From JAVBOO01 sp031550435 (GTDB taxonomy: Bacteria > Bacillota > Clostridia > Lachnospirales > WRAX01), in the NCBI GenBank assembly GCA_031550435.1, contig JAVBOO010000024.1:1-64000 (forward strand): a stretch of DNA of 64,000 bases, written 5' to 3'. Below are positions 24,673-32,805 of this stretch, in pieces; position 1 is the first letter of the stretch, and each line of letters opens with the position of its first letter. A program made the position numbers and the translations under genes. The notes beneath the pieces are model-generated. The model was not told the origin of the DNA, searched no databases, and saw only the letters and a list, made by a program, of their open reading frames with translations.

Positions 24673-25612
24673 CGCTATCAAACCTTTCATATTCTTTATT
24701 ATAGAGGCCTGTCACCTCGCCGGGATGAGTCTTGTAACCCAAGCAAACGAACAGCTCGAATATTTTTGCTTCCATGAGTGCTTTCATCCGCGGCCGCTTC
24801 AAAACATCGTCCAAATCGTTGCCGTGAACCGTGCATATTACTTTTATTCCGGCGTTTGCAAGCTCAAATACGGCGTTTATATCGTCACTCCCCCCGATCT
24901 CGTCAACCGCTATTACCTGCGGCGACATCGAGCGCAGAAGCAAAGCCATGGCCTGCGGCTTCGGAGCGGAATCAATGACATCCGTTCTATTGCCAACGTC
25001 GTTTTGCGGAATACCCATGTAGCAGGCCGCAATTTCGGAGCGTTCGTCTGCGATTCCTACATTTGCACCCTTAAAAGCACCTGTCCCGTTTGAAATCAAC
25101 CTTATCGCATCCCTGAGCATTGTTGTCTTGCCGCACATCGGCGGCGATATTATCATCACATGCTTAAGGCTTGGAAACACTATCCTGCTTATAACCCCAG
25201 CGGCGCAACCTTTGACCTCCCTCGCAATACGCAGATTAATTGAAGAGACATGCCGAAAAGTCTTTATTCGGCCGTTCTCTGTAACTGCTTGTCCGCAAAT
25301 ACCGGCCCTGTGTCCGCCTTTTAGAGTTAAAAATCCGTTTCTGATATCGTCCTCAAACGCATAAAGCGAATGCTTGCTTATAATATCCAGCGTGGACTTG
25401 ACATCACTGTATGTCGGAAAATAAGCACTATCGCCTCTTTCGCTCAGCTCGCCGCCTGCCGTCACAAACATCGTCTCATTGCCGATACTGACCGCAAGCG
25501 GCCTTTCCGCTCGTATTCTCAGTTCCGACAGCCTCTCCGCCGCTATGTTTTTGCTTGACAGAACAACTTTTAGCGCAGGCGGCATATAGCTAAGCAGCTC
25601 TTCTTTTATCAT
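24665..25612 (-). CDS. spoIIIAA: Stage III sporulation protein AA (ATPase)
   Basis: A 315-residue AAA-type/secretion ATPase thought to power the SpoIIIA channel. Walker A is SPPMCGKTTMLRD; Walker B region is PQVIAVDEIGGSDDINAV, followed by the family's CTVHGNDLDDVLKR. The start is the ATG at 25612, nine bases after GGGAG; the longer frame to 25699 lacks family similarity. First gene of the eight-gene spoIIIA operon, which in Bacillus is controlled by sigma-E. I could not identify a convincing sigma-E promoter. Confidence 0.95.
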   Translation of the reverse strand: MIKEELLSYMPPALKVVLSSKNIAAERLSELRIRAERPLAVSIGNETMFVTAGGELSERGDSAYFPTYSDVKSTLDIISKHSLYAFEDDIRNGFLTLKGGHRAGICGQAVTENGRIKTFRHVSSINLRIAREVKGCAAGVISRIVFPSLKHVMIISPPMCGKTTMLRDAIRLISNGTGAFKGANVGIADERSEIAACYMGIPQNDVGNRTDVIDSAPKPQAMALLLRSMSPQVIAVDEIGGSDDINAVFELANAGIKVICTVHGNDLDDVLKRPRMKALMEAKIFELFVCLGYKTHPGEVTGLYNKEYERFDSDA

Positions 25613-25860
25613 TCGTATCAACTCCCGAATTTTGCATTCCGATAAGCCTAGCGCCGGGTAAATCCGTCCTTGATGATTAGTCTGCGCGGCTTTCGGCAAT
25701 TATATTGCATGTTGAAAATTGCCCTGCGGGTTTCGTGAGCAATTTCAAACACTTCTACATAACTATATTTCTTGTTGGGACGAGTTATGACAAATTCGGG
25801 CGTAAGTATTTTATGCGGTATTTAACTTCCGCGGTAATAATATTTTCCCGATACTGTTGA
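25613..25860. repeat. Intergenic repeats upstream of spoIIIAA: D3 (25705-25754) and B1 (25798-25850)
   Basis: D3 is a short internally deleted family D copy (GCATGTTGAAAATTGCCC ... GCAATTTCAAACACTT). B1 is a piece of family B (CGTAAGTATTTTATGCGG, then TATTTAACTTCCGCGGTAAT). No gene is supported between 25613 and 25860. Confidence 0.7.
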
Positions 25861-25908
25861 ATTTTAAGAATAACCGCGTCTTTGGCCGGCCTTCTCTTTC
25901 TCGCTACG

Positions 25909-25937
25909 TTGACTGCGGGTGCGATTTGTAGTATAGT
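25909..25937 (+). promoter_or_regulatory. Candidate sigma-A promoter for glnS
   Basis: TTGACT (25909-25914) and TATAGT (25932-25937) with a 17-base spacer, 192 bases upstream of the glnS start. The leader that would follow contains a direct repeat of AGATTTTTTAAGAA (about 26055-26091) but no T-box hallmark that I can see. Confidence 0.6.
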
Positions 25938-26128
25938 AAATACTGATATTGTGGCGGTATCCGATTCTTACGTTATACCGCAATCCGGAAATAATATTCC
26001 GCAGCAACCGATTCGGAATAGGTAAGAACTATGGACACTTGTCTGCCGCAAAGATTTTTTAAGAAGGTTTACTAAAAAGATTTTTTAAGAAAATTCAAAT
26101 AAAATCAGAAGCTCTCGGAGGACGTCAT

Positions 26129-27790
26129 ATGAGTGAAGAAAAGTCATTTTCAATGAGCGAAACAGCTAATTTTATACATGAATGTATTAAGAACGACCTC
26201 GGTGAAAACACACAAAATATAGTTACACGTTTCCCGCCCGAACCAAACGGCTATCTGCACATCGGTTCGGCAAAGGCAGTGTACACAAATTTCCGTATGG
26301 CGGAAATTTACGGCGGAAAATGCAACCTGCGCTTTGATGATACAAATCCCATGCGGGAAGATGTCGAGTACGTCAACTCCATTAAAAACGACATCGAATG
26401 GCTCGGATTTAAGCTCGGAGACAGAATATTCTACGCATCGGACTACTTTGATAAAATGTACAACTGCGCCGTAAAGCTTATCGAAAAAGGAAAGGCCTTT
26501 GTATGCGACCTTACGGCGGAACAGATAAAAGAATACAGGGGCACGCTTTCAACACCGGGCAAAGAAAGCCCTTTCAGAAACCGAACAATCGAGGAAAATC
26601 TCCGCTTGTTCTCGGCTATGAAAAACGGTGAATTTAAAGACGGAGAAAAAACTCTCAGAGCGAAGATAGACATGTTCCGCCCGAATATAAACATGCGAGA
26701 CCCGATTATCTACCGCATAGCACATGTAACGCACCATAACTCGGGCGATAAATGGTGTATCTATCCGATGTACGACTATGCCCATCCACTGGAAGATGCG
26801 TTTGAGGGTATTACCCACTCTCTGTGCTCTATCGAGTTTGAAGACCACAGACCGCTTTATGACTGGTTTATAAACGAGCTTGACTTTGAGGTAAAACCGA
26901 GACAAATTGAATTTGCAAAATTTTACATCAAGAATACTGTTATGGGCAAGCGTTATCTGCGTCAACTTGTTGAAAACAACGAGGTTGACGGCTGGGACGA
27001 CCCTCGAATGGTGACACTCGCCGGACTTCGGCGCAGAGGTTATACCCCGGAAGCCCTGAGGAATTTTCTTGAGCAAACCGGCGTCTCAAAGGCGATGAGC
27101 GTCGTTGACTACAGTTATCTCGAACACTTTGCGCGCGAAGACTTGAAAACAAAGTCAAAAGTTATAATGGCCGTACTTGACCCGATTAAGGTAGTAATAA
27201 CAAACTACCCGGAGGGCAAGGTCGAAATGCTTGAAATCGAAAACAATCAAGAAAACGAGGCTATGGGAACGAGACTTGTGCCCTTCTCGAAAGAATTGTA
27301 CGTCGAAAGAGACGATTTTATGGAGGACGCCCCTTCAAAGTTCTTCAGGCTGAGCGTTGGCAAAGAAGTTCGTTTCAAAGGCGCGTATTTTATCACATGC
27401 AATGAGGTTGTAAAAGACAAAAGCGGCAATATTATACAGCTAAACTGCACATATGATGAAGAAACAAGAAGCGGCTCCGGCTTTAACGGAAGAAAGGTCA
27501 AAGGAACCATCCACTGGGTTTCGGCGCAGCATGCCGTTAAAATCGAAGCAAGGTTGTTTGACTTCCTCGTTTTCAGTGATGACAGCGAACAGGGCTACCA
27601 TAAAAACCCAAGTTCGATTGTTAAAATGCAGAACGCCTACGCTGAGCCGTGCGTAAACGAAGCAAACTATGACGATAGATTTCAATTTATCAGAAATGGG
27701 TATTTCTGCCTTGACTCCAGAGACTCCAGACCCGGAGCACTCGTATTTAACCGCATAGTACCGCTGAAAAGCTCTTATAAACCCGAATAA
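26129..27790 (+). CDS. glnS: Glutaminyl-tRNA synthetase
   Basis: A 553-residue class I synthetase charging tRNA-Gln directly. The HIGH motif is PPEPNGYLHIGSAKAV. The class II-like anticodon-binding beta barrels occupy about residues 345-553. The KMSKS loop reads NTVMGKRYLRQLV, with Gly273 where MSK is usual. GWDDPRMVTLAGLRRRGY follows as expected for GlnRS rather than GluRS. RBS CGGAGG. Direct charging by GlnRS is less common than the GatCAB route among Firmicutes but is well known in some Clostridia. Confidence 0.96.
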   Translation: MSEEKSFSMSETANFIHECIKNDLGENTQNIVTRFPPEPNGYLHIGSAKAVYTNFRMAEIYGGKCNLRFDDTNPMREDVEYVNSIKNDIEWLGFKLGDRIFYASDYFDKMYNCAVKLIEKGKAFVCDLTAEQIKEYRGTLSTPGKESPFRNRTIEENLRLFSAMKNGEFKDGEKTLRAKIDMFRPNINMRDPIIYRIAHVTHHNSGDKWCIYPMYDYAHPLEDAFEGITHSLCSIEFEDHRPLYDWFINELDFEVKPRQIEFAKFYIKNTVMGKRYLRQLVENNEVDGWDDPRMVTLAGLRRRGYTPEALRNFLEQTGVSKAMSVVDYSYLEHFAREDLKTKSKVIMAVLDPIKVVITNYPEGKVEMLEIENNQENEAMGTRLVPFSKELYVERDDFMEDAPSKFFRLSVGKEVRFKGAYFITCNEVVKDKSGNIIQLNCTYDEETRSGSGFNGRKVKGTIHWVSAQHAVKIEARLFDFLVFSDDSEQGYHKNPSSIVKMQNAYAEPCVNEANYDDRFQFIRNGYFCLDSRDSRPGALVFNRIVPLKSSYKPE

Positions 27791-27853
27791 CAAATGCGTC
27801 CGTACCGGAGTTTGAGCGGCTCTGCCCAAAAATACATCTCCGCAGGATTATCA

Positions 27854-27965
27854 TTGAGGCGACAGTCAAAACATTCGCTAAACCTGTCGCCTCAATCCCC
27901 CTTATGCCCGCAGGGCCGGTATAAGGTAATGATTAAACCGCATGGTTTAATCGGTGGATCAATAA
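27854..27965. repeat. Family A repeat, full copy A4
   Basis: Complete three-stem copy: TTGAGGCGAC...GTCGCCTCAA, CCCCCTTATGCCCGCAGGGC, and GATTAAACCGCATGGTTTAATC, ending GGATCAATAA. It lies downstream of glnS, inverted relative to A2. Confidence 0.9.
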
Positions 27966-27971
27966 CACCAT

Positions 27972-28017
27972 AAAAAACTGTATCATTCGTTTTCGTAATC
28001 GAATGATACAGTTTTTT
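27972..28017. terminator. Bidirectional rho-independent terminator
   Basis: An 18-bp perfect stem: AAAAAACTGTATCATTCG (27972-27989) and its complement (28000-28017), giving T-runs on both strands. It lies between glnS and spmA and ends glnS transcription. Confidence 0.85.
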
Positions 28018-28100
28018 GCTTTGCCGCAAAAAATTCTTGTACGACTATTATTAATTTCTCGTGAATATACTCATGTAAAGACCAAGCTCGGGGGAGCGCC

Positions 28101-28697
28101 ATGCTTAATTATATCTGGGCAGTTATGATACTGATTTCGATTGTAGTCGCTGCTTTTACCGGAAGACTCGATGCCATAACGCCTGCCGTTATATCAAGCG
28201 CGCAAGAAGCTATCACGCTTGCAACGACTATGCTCGGCGTTGTCGCGATGTGGACCGGGATAATGAAAATCGCCGAAAAATCCGGGCTGACGGAAAAGCT
28301 TTCAAACGGAATGTCGCCGTTTCTTTTGAAGCTGTTTCCCGAGTTGAATAAAAAAAGCAAGGCGCTGCAATACATTTCCGCAAACGTGATAGCAAACCTG
28401 CTCGGCCTGGGCTGGGCGGCTACGCCGGCAGGGCTCAAAGCTATGGAGGAACTGCAAAAGATCAACCCGGACAAAAAGACAGCCTCGCGTTCAATGTGCA
28501 TGTTCCTGATTTTTAATATGTCAAGTCTCCAGCTTGTTTCTATTAACATTGTTGCCTACAGGGCGCAGTACGGCTCAGCCAATCCCGCGGATATAATCGG
28601 GCCCGGGCTGCTTGCAACTGCGGTTTCGACTATAGTCGGAATAACCGCGGCAATTGTATTTGAGAAAATCACGTTCAAAAACAGATATCGCCGATAA
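28101..28697 (+). CDS. spmA: Spore maturation protein A
   Basis: A 198-residue membrane protein of the nucleoside-recognition (Gate) family with about five helices. Family hallmarks are NVIANLLGLGWAATPAGLKA and the C-terminal IIGPGLLATAVSTIVG. SpmA and SpmB are needed for full dehydration of the spore core. GGGGGAG precedes the ATG. spmB follows after 42 bases. Confidence 0.94.
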   Translation: MLNYIWAVMILISIVVAAFTGRLDAITPAVISSAQEAITLATTMLGVVAMWTGIMKIAEKSGLTEKLSNGMSPFLLKLFPELNKKSKALQYISANVIANLLGLGWAATPAGLKAMEELQKINPDKKTASRSMCMFLIFNMSSLQLVSINIVAYRAQYGSANPADIIGPGLLATAVSTIVGITAAIVFEKITFKNRYRR

Positions 28698-28739
28698 AAA
28701 AAGCCGGCTGCACCGCTCGGCATTAAACGGGAGTACAAC

Positions 28740-29267
28740 ATGGCTGCTATGCTTTTTCTTTCAAATTTGATGATACCGTTAACGATAACGGCAATTGTCG
28801 CCTACGGACTGCTCAATAAATCAAACGTATACGAGAGCTTTCTCGACGGCGCAAAAGACGGTCTGAAAATCGTCGTTAACATACTTCCGACGCTAATCGG
28901 TCTCATGGTTGCAATCGGGATGCTTCGTGCCTCCGGCACTCTTGACCTTCTCGCAGGCTTCCTCTCACCCGTCACAAGAAGGCTTGGCTACCCCACGGAA
29001 GTTATGCCGCTTACACTCATGAGACTTGTATCATCGTCAGCAGCCACAGGGCTGCTCATCGATCTTTTTAAAAACTTTGGCCCCGATTCATTTATCGGCC
29101 GCTTTGTATCGGTTATGATGAGCAGCACCGAGACCGTGTTTTATACTATGAGCGTTTACTTTTTGAGTGTTAAAATAACAAAGACGAGATACACGTTAGC
29201 AGGAGCACTAATCGCGAATCTCGCCGGTATAATTGCTTCATTGTTTATAACACATTGGCTGTTTTAG
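28740..29267 (+). CDS. spmB: Spore maturation protein B
   Basis: A 175-residue Gate-domain membrane protein. It shows YESFLDGAKDGLKIVVNILP, then PLTLMRLVSSSAATGLLID and MMSSTETVFYTMSVYF, the conserved elements of SpmB. It acts with SpmA in spore core dehydration. It converges with the lipid kinase gene; stop codons are one base apart. Confidence 0.94.
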   Translation: MAAMLFLSNLMIPLTITAIVAYGLLNKSNVYESFLDGAKDGLKIVVNILPTLIGLMVAIGMLRASGTLDLLAGFLSPVTRRLGYPTEVMPLTLMRLVSSSAATGLLIDLFKNFGPDSFIGRFVSVMMSSTETVFYTMSVYFLSVKITKTRYTLAGALIANLAGIIASLFITHWLF

Positions 29268-29268
29268 C

Positions 29269-30189
29269 TTATATCAGCATTCTCAGCGCTCCGCGCATAA
29301 CTTCGTACTCTATCGGAGACTTGAACGTAAACATATTACCGTCGAGGTTCGTGTTTCTTACTCCCTCGAACTCCATAACAATTTTTTTGCAGTTATACTG
29401 CAAGACTTCCTTGAAACGCGTATGCTTTCCCTTCATTGCCGAAGGAAACAGCACTAAAACCTTTAGCCTCGGCATATGTCTTACAAGGCAAACAGTCAGC
29501 TCTCCGTCGCCGAGGTCCGCCATCGGAGCTATCATAAATCCGCCGCCGTAGAACCTTCCGTTGCATACGGCAGTGAGTAAAAATTTGTCATCCAAGCGTT
29601 TCCCGTCCGCAGTTACTCTCACACTGCTCGATCTGTACGTGAAAATTGTTTTGATGAGCGCCACTAAATACGCTGCTCCCCCGAAGGTCTTTTTTAGTTT
29701 CGGTACGGAAGCGGCAACCTCGGCGTCTATGCCGATCGAGCTTATATTCACAAAAAAGAACTGCTCAAAATCGTCCCGGCCTACCGGCTTTCCCTTGAGT
29801 GAAACGGCGTCGGTATCGACAGCCTTCGCCGTCAGGAGCTTTTTTGTGTAGCCCTTAATTTTCTGCTCGAAGCTGCCTTCTGTAATTCTAAATCCTTCGA
29901 GAGAACCGGCAAAATCATTACCGCTTCCGGACGGTATGAGGCCCATCGGTATGCCCGTGTTAAGCATAAGGGGCATTACCTCTTGTATAGTTCCGTCTCC
30001 GCCGACACAGATGACAGCCTTTGCTATGCCGAAATCGATAGCGCTTTTGATAGTTTCGGCATCCTTTGGTTTGTTTGTGTATATAAACTTATAATCCTGC
30101 CCGGCCTGCGTCATCACTTCCTCGATGTACGGAACGGCCTTGACACTCTTCCCTGAACCCGCGGCCGGGTTAACAATAAAATAGATCAC
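29269..30189 (-). CDS. Diacylglycerol/lipid kinase, YegS/DgkB family
   Basis: A 306-residue soluble lipid kinase. The N-terminal NAD-kinase-like domain starts IYFIVNPAAGSGKSVKAV, has the nucleotide loop ICVGGDGTIQEVMPL and GLIPSGSGNDFAGSL. The C-terminal beta-sandwich contains NGRFYGGGFMIAPMADLGDG. It probably phosphorylates diacylglycerol or a related lipid. The start is a GTG at 30189 with GGAGG eight bases upstream; the frame's first GTG at 30204 would overlap that RBS. Confidence 0.9.
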   Translation of the reverse strand: MIYFIVNPAAGSGKSVKAVPYIEEVMTQAGQDYKFIYTNKPKDAETIKSAIDFGIAKAVICVGGDGTIQEVMPLMLNTGIPMGLIPSGSGNDFAGSLEGFRITEGSFEQKIKGYTKKLLTAKAVDTDAVSLKGKPVGRDDFEQFFFVNISSIGIDAEVAASVPKLKKTFGGAAYLVALIKTIFTYRSSSVRVTADGKRLDDKFLLTAVCNGRFYGGGFMIAPMADLGDGELTVCLVRHMPRLKVLVLFPSAMKGKHTRFKEVLQYNCKKIVMEFEGVRNTNLDGNMFTFKSPIEYEVMRGALRMLI

Positions 30190-30228
30190 AGTATCACCCT
30201 CCACGGTAATATAGTCTACCGGTAACAG

Positions 30229-30960
30229 CTATTGCTCATTCTCCCAGTTGTGATAGACGTTTTGCACGTCGTCTTCCTCATCTAAAAGGTCAAGAATTTT
30301 TTTCATTCTTTTTATCTCGTCCGGCTCGTTAAGCGCAGCATAGGTCTGAGGAATAAGCGTAACCTCGGCTGATACCATCGGAATCCCTTTTTTCTCGAGA
30401 GCTTCGCGCACGGCGGAAAAGTCTTCGGGCGATGTTGTTATCTCATAACCCTCTTCTTCAACGGCGAAATCCTCCGATCCCGAGTCAAGAGCGAGAAGCA
30501 TCAGCTCATCTTCGTTTATCTTCTTATCTTTTTCGACCATTATCAGGCCTTTTTCGTCAAACATATATGAAACGCAGCCGCTGGTGCCCATATTTCCGTC
30601 GCCCTTGGTAAATGCGTTTCTGACGTTTGCCGCCGCTCTGTTTCTGTTATCGGTTAGGCATTCGACAATAATTGCGACTCCGTTCGGGCCGTAGCCTTCA
30701 TAAGTCACCGCTTCGTAGTTTACACCCGATAGATCCCCCGCCGCTTTTTTTATGCTTCTTTCAATAGTGTCGTTAGGCATGTTCGAAGCCTTAGCCTTGG
30801 CGATACAGTCTCTGAGCCTCGAGTTTCCGGCCGGGTCCGCGCCTCCCGATTTGACGGCAACGGCGATTTCCCTTCCGAGTCTTGTAAATATCTTGCCTTT
30901 AGCTGAATCTGACTTTTCCTTCTTATGTTTAATGTTTGAAAACTTTGAGTGTCCCGACAA
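30229..30960 (-). CDS. YebC/PmpR family protein
   Basis: A 243-residue protein with the conserved start SGHSKFSNIKHKKEKSDSAK and the motif YEGYGPNGVAIIVECLTDN. The family was annotated as transcription regulators; recent work links some members to translation of difficult proline stretches, so the role is open. Start TTG at 30960 with AAGGAGG upstream. Confidence 0.94.
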   Translation of the reverse strand: MSGHSKFSNIKHKKEKSDSAKGKIFTRLGREIAVAVKSGGADPAGNSRLRDCIAKAKASNMPNDTIERSIKKAAGDLSGVNYEAVTYEGYGPNGVAIIVECLTDNRNRAAANVRNAFTKGDGNMGTSGCVSYMFDEKGLIMVEKDKKINEDELMLLALDSGSEDFAVEEEGYEITTSPEDFSAVREALEKKGIPMVSAEVTLIPQTYAALNEPDEIKRMKKILDLLDEEDDVQNVYHNWENEQ

Positions 30961-31055
30961 ACTGCTTCCTCCTTAAAACTATATGTATAATCGTTTATAG
31001 TCGCCTAGCCGAAAGGCTTGTTTACTATAAGCAAAATTCCAAAATACTAGCGCTG

Positions 31056-31105
31056 CTCTTATACAAGGTAAACATTGATTAAATCACTTTGGCTGGATAT
31101 CCGTC
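31056..31105. repeat. Family C end fragment
   Basis: GTAAACATTGATTAAATCAC and GGATATCCGTC match the right end of C2 (42236-42283) in reverse orientation. It overlaps the stop codon of the IMPACT-family gene. Confidence 0.6.
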
Positions 31106-31751
31106 AAAATATAACTTTCCCGTTATGGGCAAACCCAAAAACCTCGCCCTCACAAAAAACGAGTGCCCGGCCGCTCGTTATATCCGTCACCGCGACGGAT
31201 ACATCTTCTAACGCACGGCTTTCGCAAAAAACAAGCAGCTCGGCCTCAGATTCAAAAACCGTATTATTTACAACTGCGCCAAGCCTAAGCAGCTCATGCG
31301 AAATTTTCCCGTAAGACGAGTAATCGCACAGTATTCTAAGCTTTGCAAACAGTTTTTTTTCGATAATTTCTGCCTCTGCGAGAGCCAGCTTTACCGCTCC
31401 CGAGTATGCCCGCGCCAGTCCTCCCGTTCCGAGAAGAACGCCGCCGAAATACCTTGTTACGACAACGATAATATTATACAGCTCCGAACCGGACAAAACC
31501 CCAAGCATCGGAAGCCCTGCAGTTCCGCCCGGTTCGCCGTCGTCCGAATAGCGCTCGTAAACACTGTCACCCAAAATTCTGAATGCATAACAGTTATGCG
31601 AAGCCGCAGAGTGCGTTTTCCGCACTCGTTCGAGTACCGAAAGAGCATCGCCTTCGCCGCTGATCGGGGCGAAATACGCGATAAACCGGGATTTTTTCTC
31701 TGTAAGCTCTGTTTCCGCAGGCTCTAATATAGTCTTGTACGCTCTTAGCAT
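31104..31751 (-). CDS. IMPACT family protein (YigZ/YvyE-like)
   Basis: A 215-residue UPF0029/IMPACT protein. The N-terminal domain contains KSRFIAYFAPISGEGDAL, then SAASHNCYAFRILG, YSDDGEPGGTAGLPML and VTRYFGGVLLGTGGLARAYS, all hallmark motifs. A ferredoxin-like C-terminal domain follows. Eukaryotic IMPACT modulates Gcn2; the bacterial role is not settled. Start ATG at 31751 (or 31754), with GGTGA upstream. Confidence 0.93.
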   Translation of the reverse strand: MLRAYKTILEPAETELTEKKSRFIAYFAPISGEGDALSVLERVRKTHSAASHNCYAFRILGDSVYERYSDDGEPGGTAGLPMLGVLSGSELYNIIVVVTRYFGGVLLGTGGLARAYSGAVKLALAEAEIIEKKLFAKLRILCDYSSYGKISHELLRLGAVVNNTVFESEAELLVFCESRALEDVSVAVTDITSGRALVFCEGEVFGFAHNGKVIF

Positions 31752-31901
31752 CATATCACCGTTTTTAACCGCACTGATTATATCACGAGTATATAGGCTG
31801 TTCAAGTAATTTCACCCGAACTAGGAAAGCGCTTTTCCCTGATTTTCCAACGCCTTGTCCGCACTGTGGCCATCTGCCCGGCAGACGCTGTTTGCGGCCG
31901 T

Positions 31902-32315
31902 TTAGCGCCCCCCATACTCTCCTTCTTTCCCGTTAATTTCTTCGAACACTGAATCCAGTTCCTCTTTGTGCATACGAATAATTTTTTTGAGCTTTTCTTC
32001 GTCGCGTTCATCGTCTCCCGTAAGCATGAAAGCAAACTCCCATGTCGGATTATAGCAATTGTCTTTTTCGGTAACAGCCACGCCCTCAGGTATAAAAATA
32101 TCTGCATCGTAATAATCATATACTGCGTCAAATTGCCAGTCCGAAACATCGGGAGTAGTCAGTTTAACATGCAGCTCAAAGTCATCGCCCTTTGAAACAG
32201 CAAAAACGTTGACCATCAAATCGGTATATTCCGCCAACTTAAACGAAGTCAGCTCTTTTTCCGGCAGGCCGGTTTTTTCGTCCGCCACCATAACCACAAT
32301 TACAGTTTCATCCAT
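31902..32315 (-). CDS. Conserved clostridial hypothetical, possibly DUF6762
   Basis: A 137-residue acidic, soluble protein with a beta-rich N-terminus (VIVVMVADEKTGLPEKELTS) and a helical C-terminus (EEKLKKIIRMHKEELDSVFE). It resembles the small clostridial family I know as DUF6762, but I am not sure of this. No signal peptide or membrane helix. Start ATG at 32315, eight bases after AGGAG. Function unknown. Confidence 0.7.
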   Translation of the reverse strand: MDETVIVVMVADEKTGLPEKELTSFKLAEYTDLMVNVFAVSKGDDFELHVKLTTPDVSDWQFDAVYDYYDADIFIPEGVAVTEKDNCYNPTWEFAFMLTGDDERDEEKLKKIIRMHKEELDSVFEEINGKEGEYGGR

Positions 32316-32805
32316 ATACATGTCTCCTAACAAACTACTCGAGTTCAAGCGTTATCTCGGCAATAGATACATAGCCTCAAAGGTTTTACTCCGGCAACAA
32401 AATGCAGCATTTTATGTTCCCTCACACGCCGCATAAAGTACTTACACGGTATTTAACTTCCGCGTTAATAGAAGCGCCGCCTGACTTCCTTCGTAACATT
32501 CTACTATTTATAAACATAGTGTTCAAGTATTAATTGTAAACACAATAAAACATTGGTATAATATTACCGCGGAAGTTATTGATCCCCCGATCAAACCATA
32601 CGGTTTAATCACCCCTTATACCGGCCCTGCGAGCCTAAGGGGGGGGTGAGGCGACAAGTTTAGCGAATGATTTAATTGTCGCCCCAGTAACTGCTACATA
32701 AAATACTTACGCGGTTACTTAGGTCGAACAGACGCGCTTAGATGCGCCACAACGCTCCGATACGTCGGCTTTGTGCACAATAAATCCACATCCGGAAGTG
32801 ATACG
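32316..32805. repeat. Intergenic region: B2 (32428-32473), B3 split by A5 (32560-32576 and 32698-32790)
   Basis: No gene is supported in this 490-base gap. B2 is a short family B piece. A second B copy begins ATATTACCGCGGAAGTTA and resumes as ACATAAAATACTTACGCGG and TTACTTAGGTCGAACAG; full element A5 sits between the two parts. The upstream sequence around 32500-32570 is AT-rich and may hold a promoter for the 32806 gene. Confidence 0.7.
32577..32688. repeat. Family A repeat, full copy A5 (inside a B repeat)
   Basis: Starts TTGATCCCCCGATCAAACC and carries the three stems, ending TTGTCGCCCCAGTAA. Its flanks are the two halves of a family B repeat, showing that A arrived after B. Confidence 0.85.

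Noticed and set aside
26040..26128. T-box or other riboswitch before glnS
   Set aside because: I could not find the T-box antiterminator signature or a terminator pair; only an AT-rich direct repeat is present.
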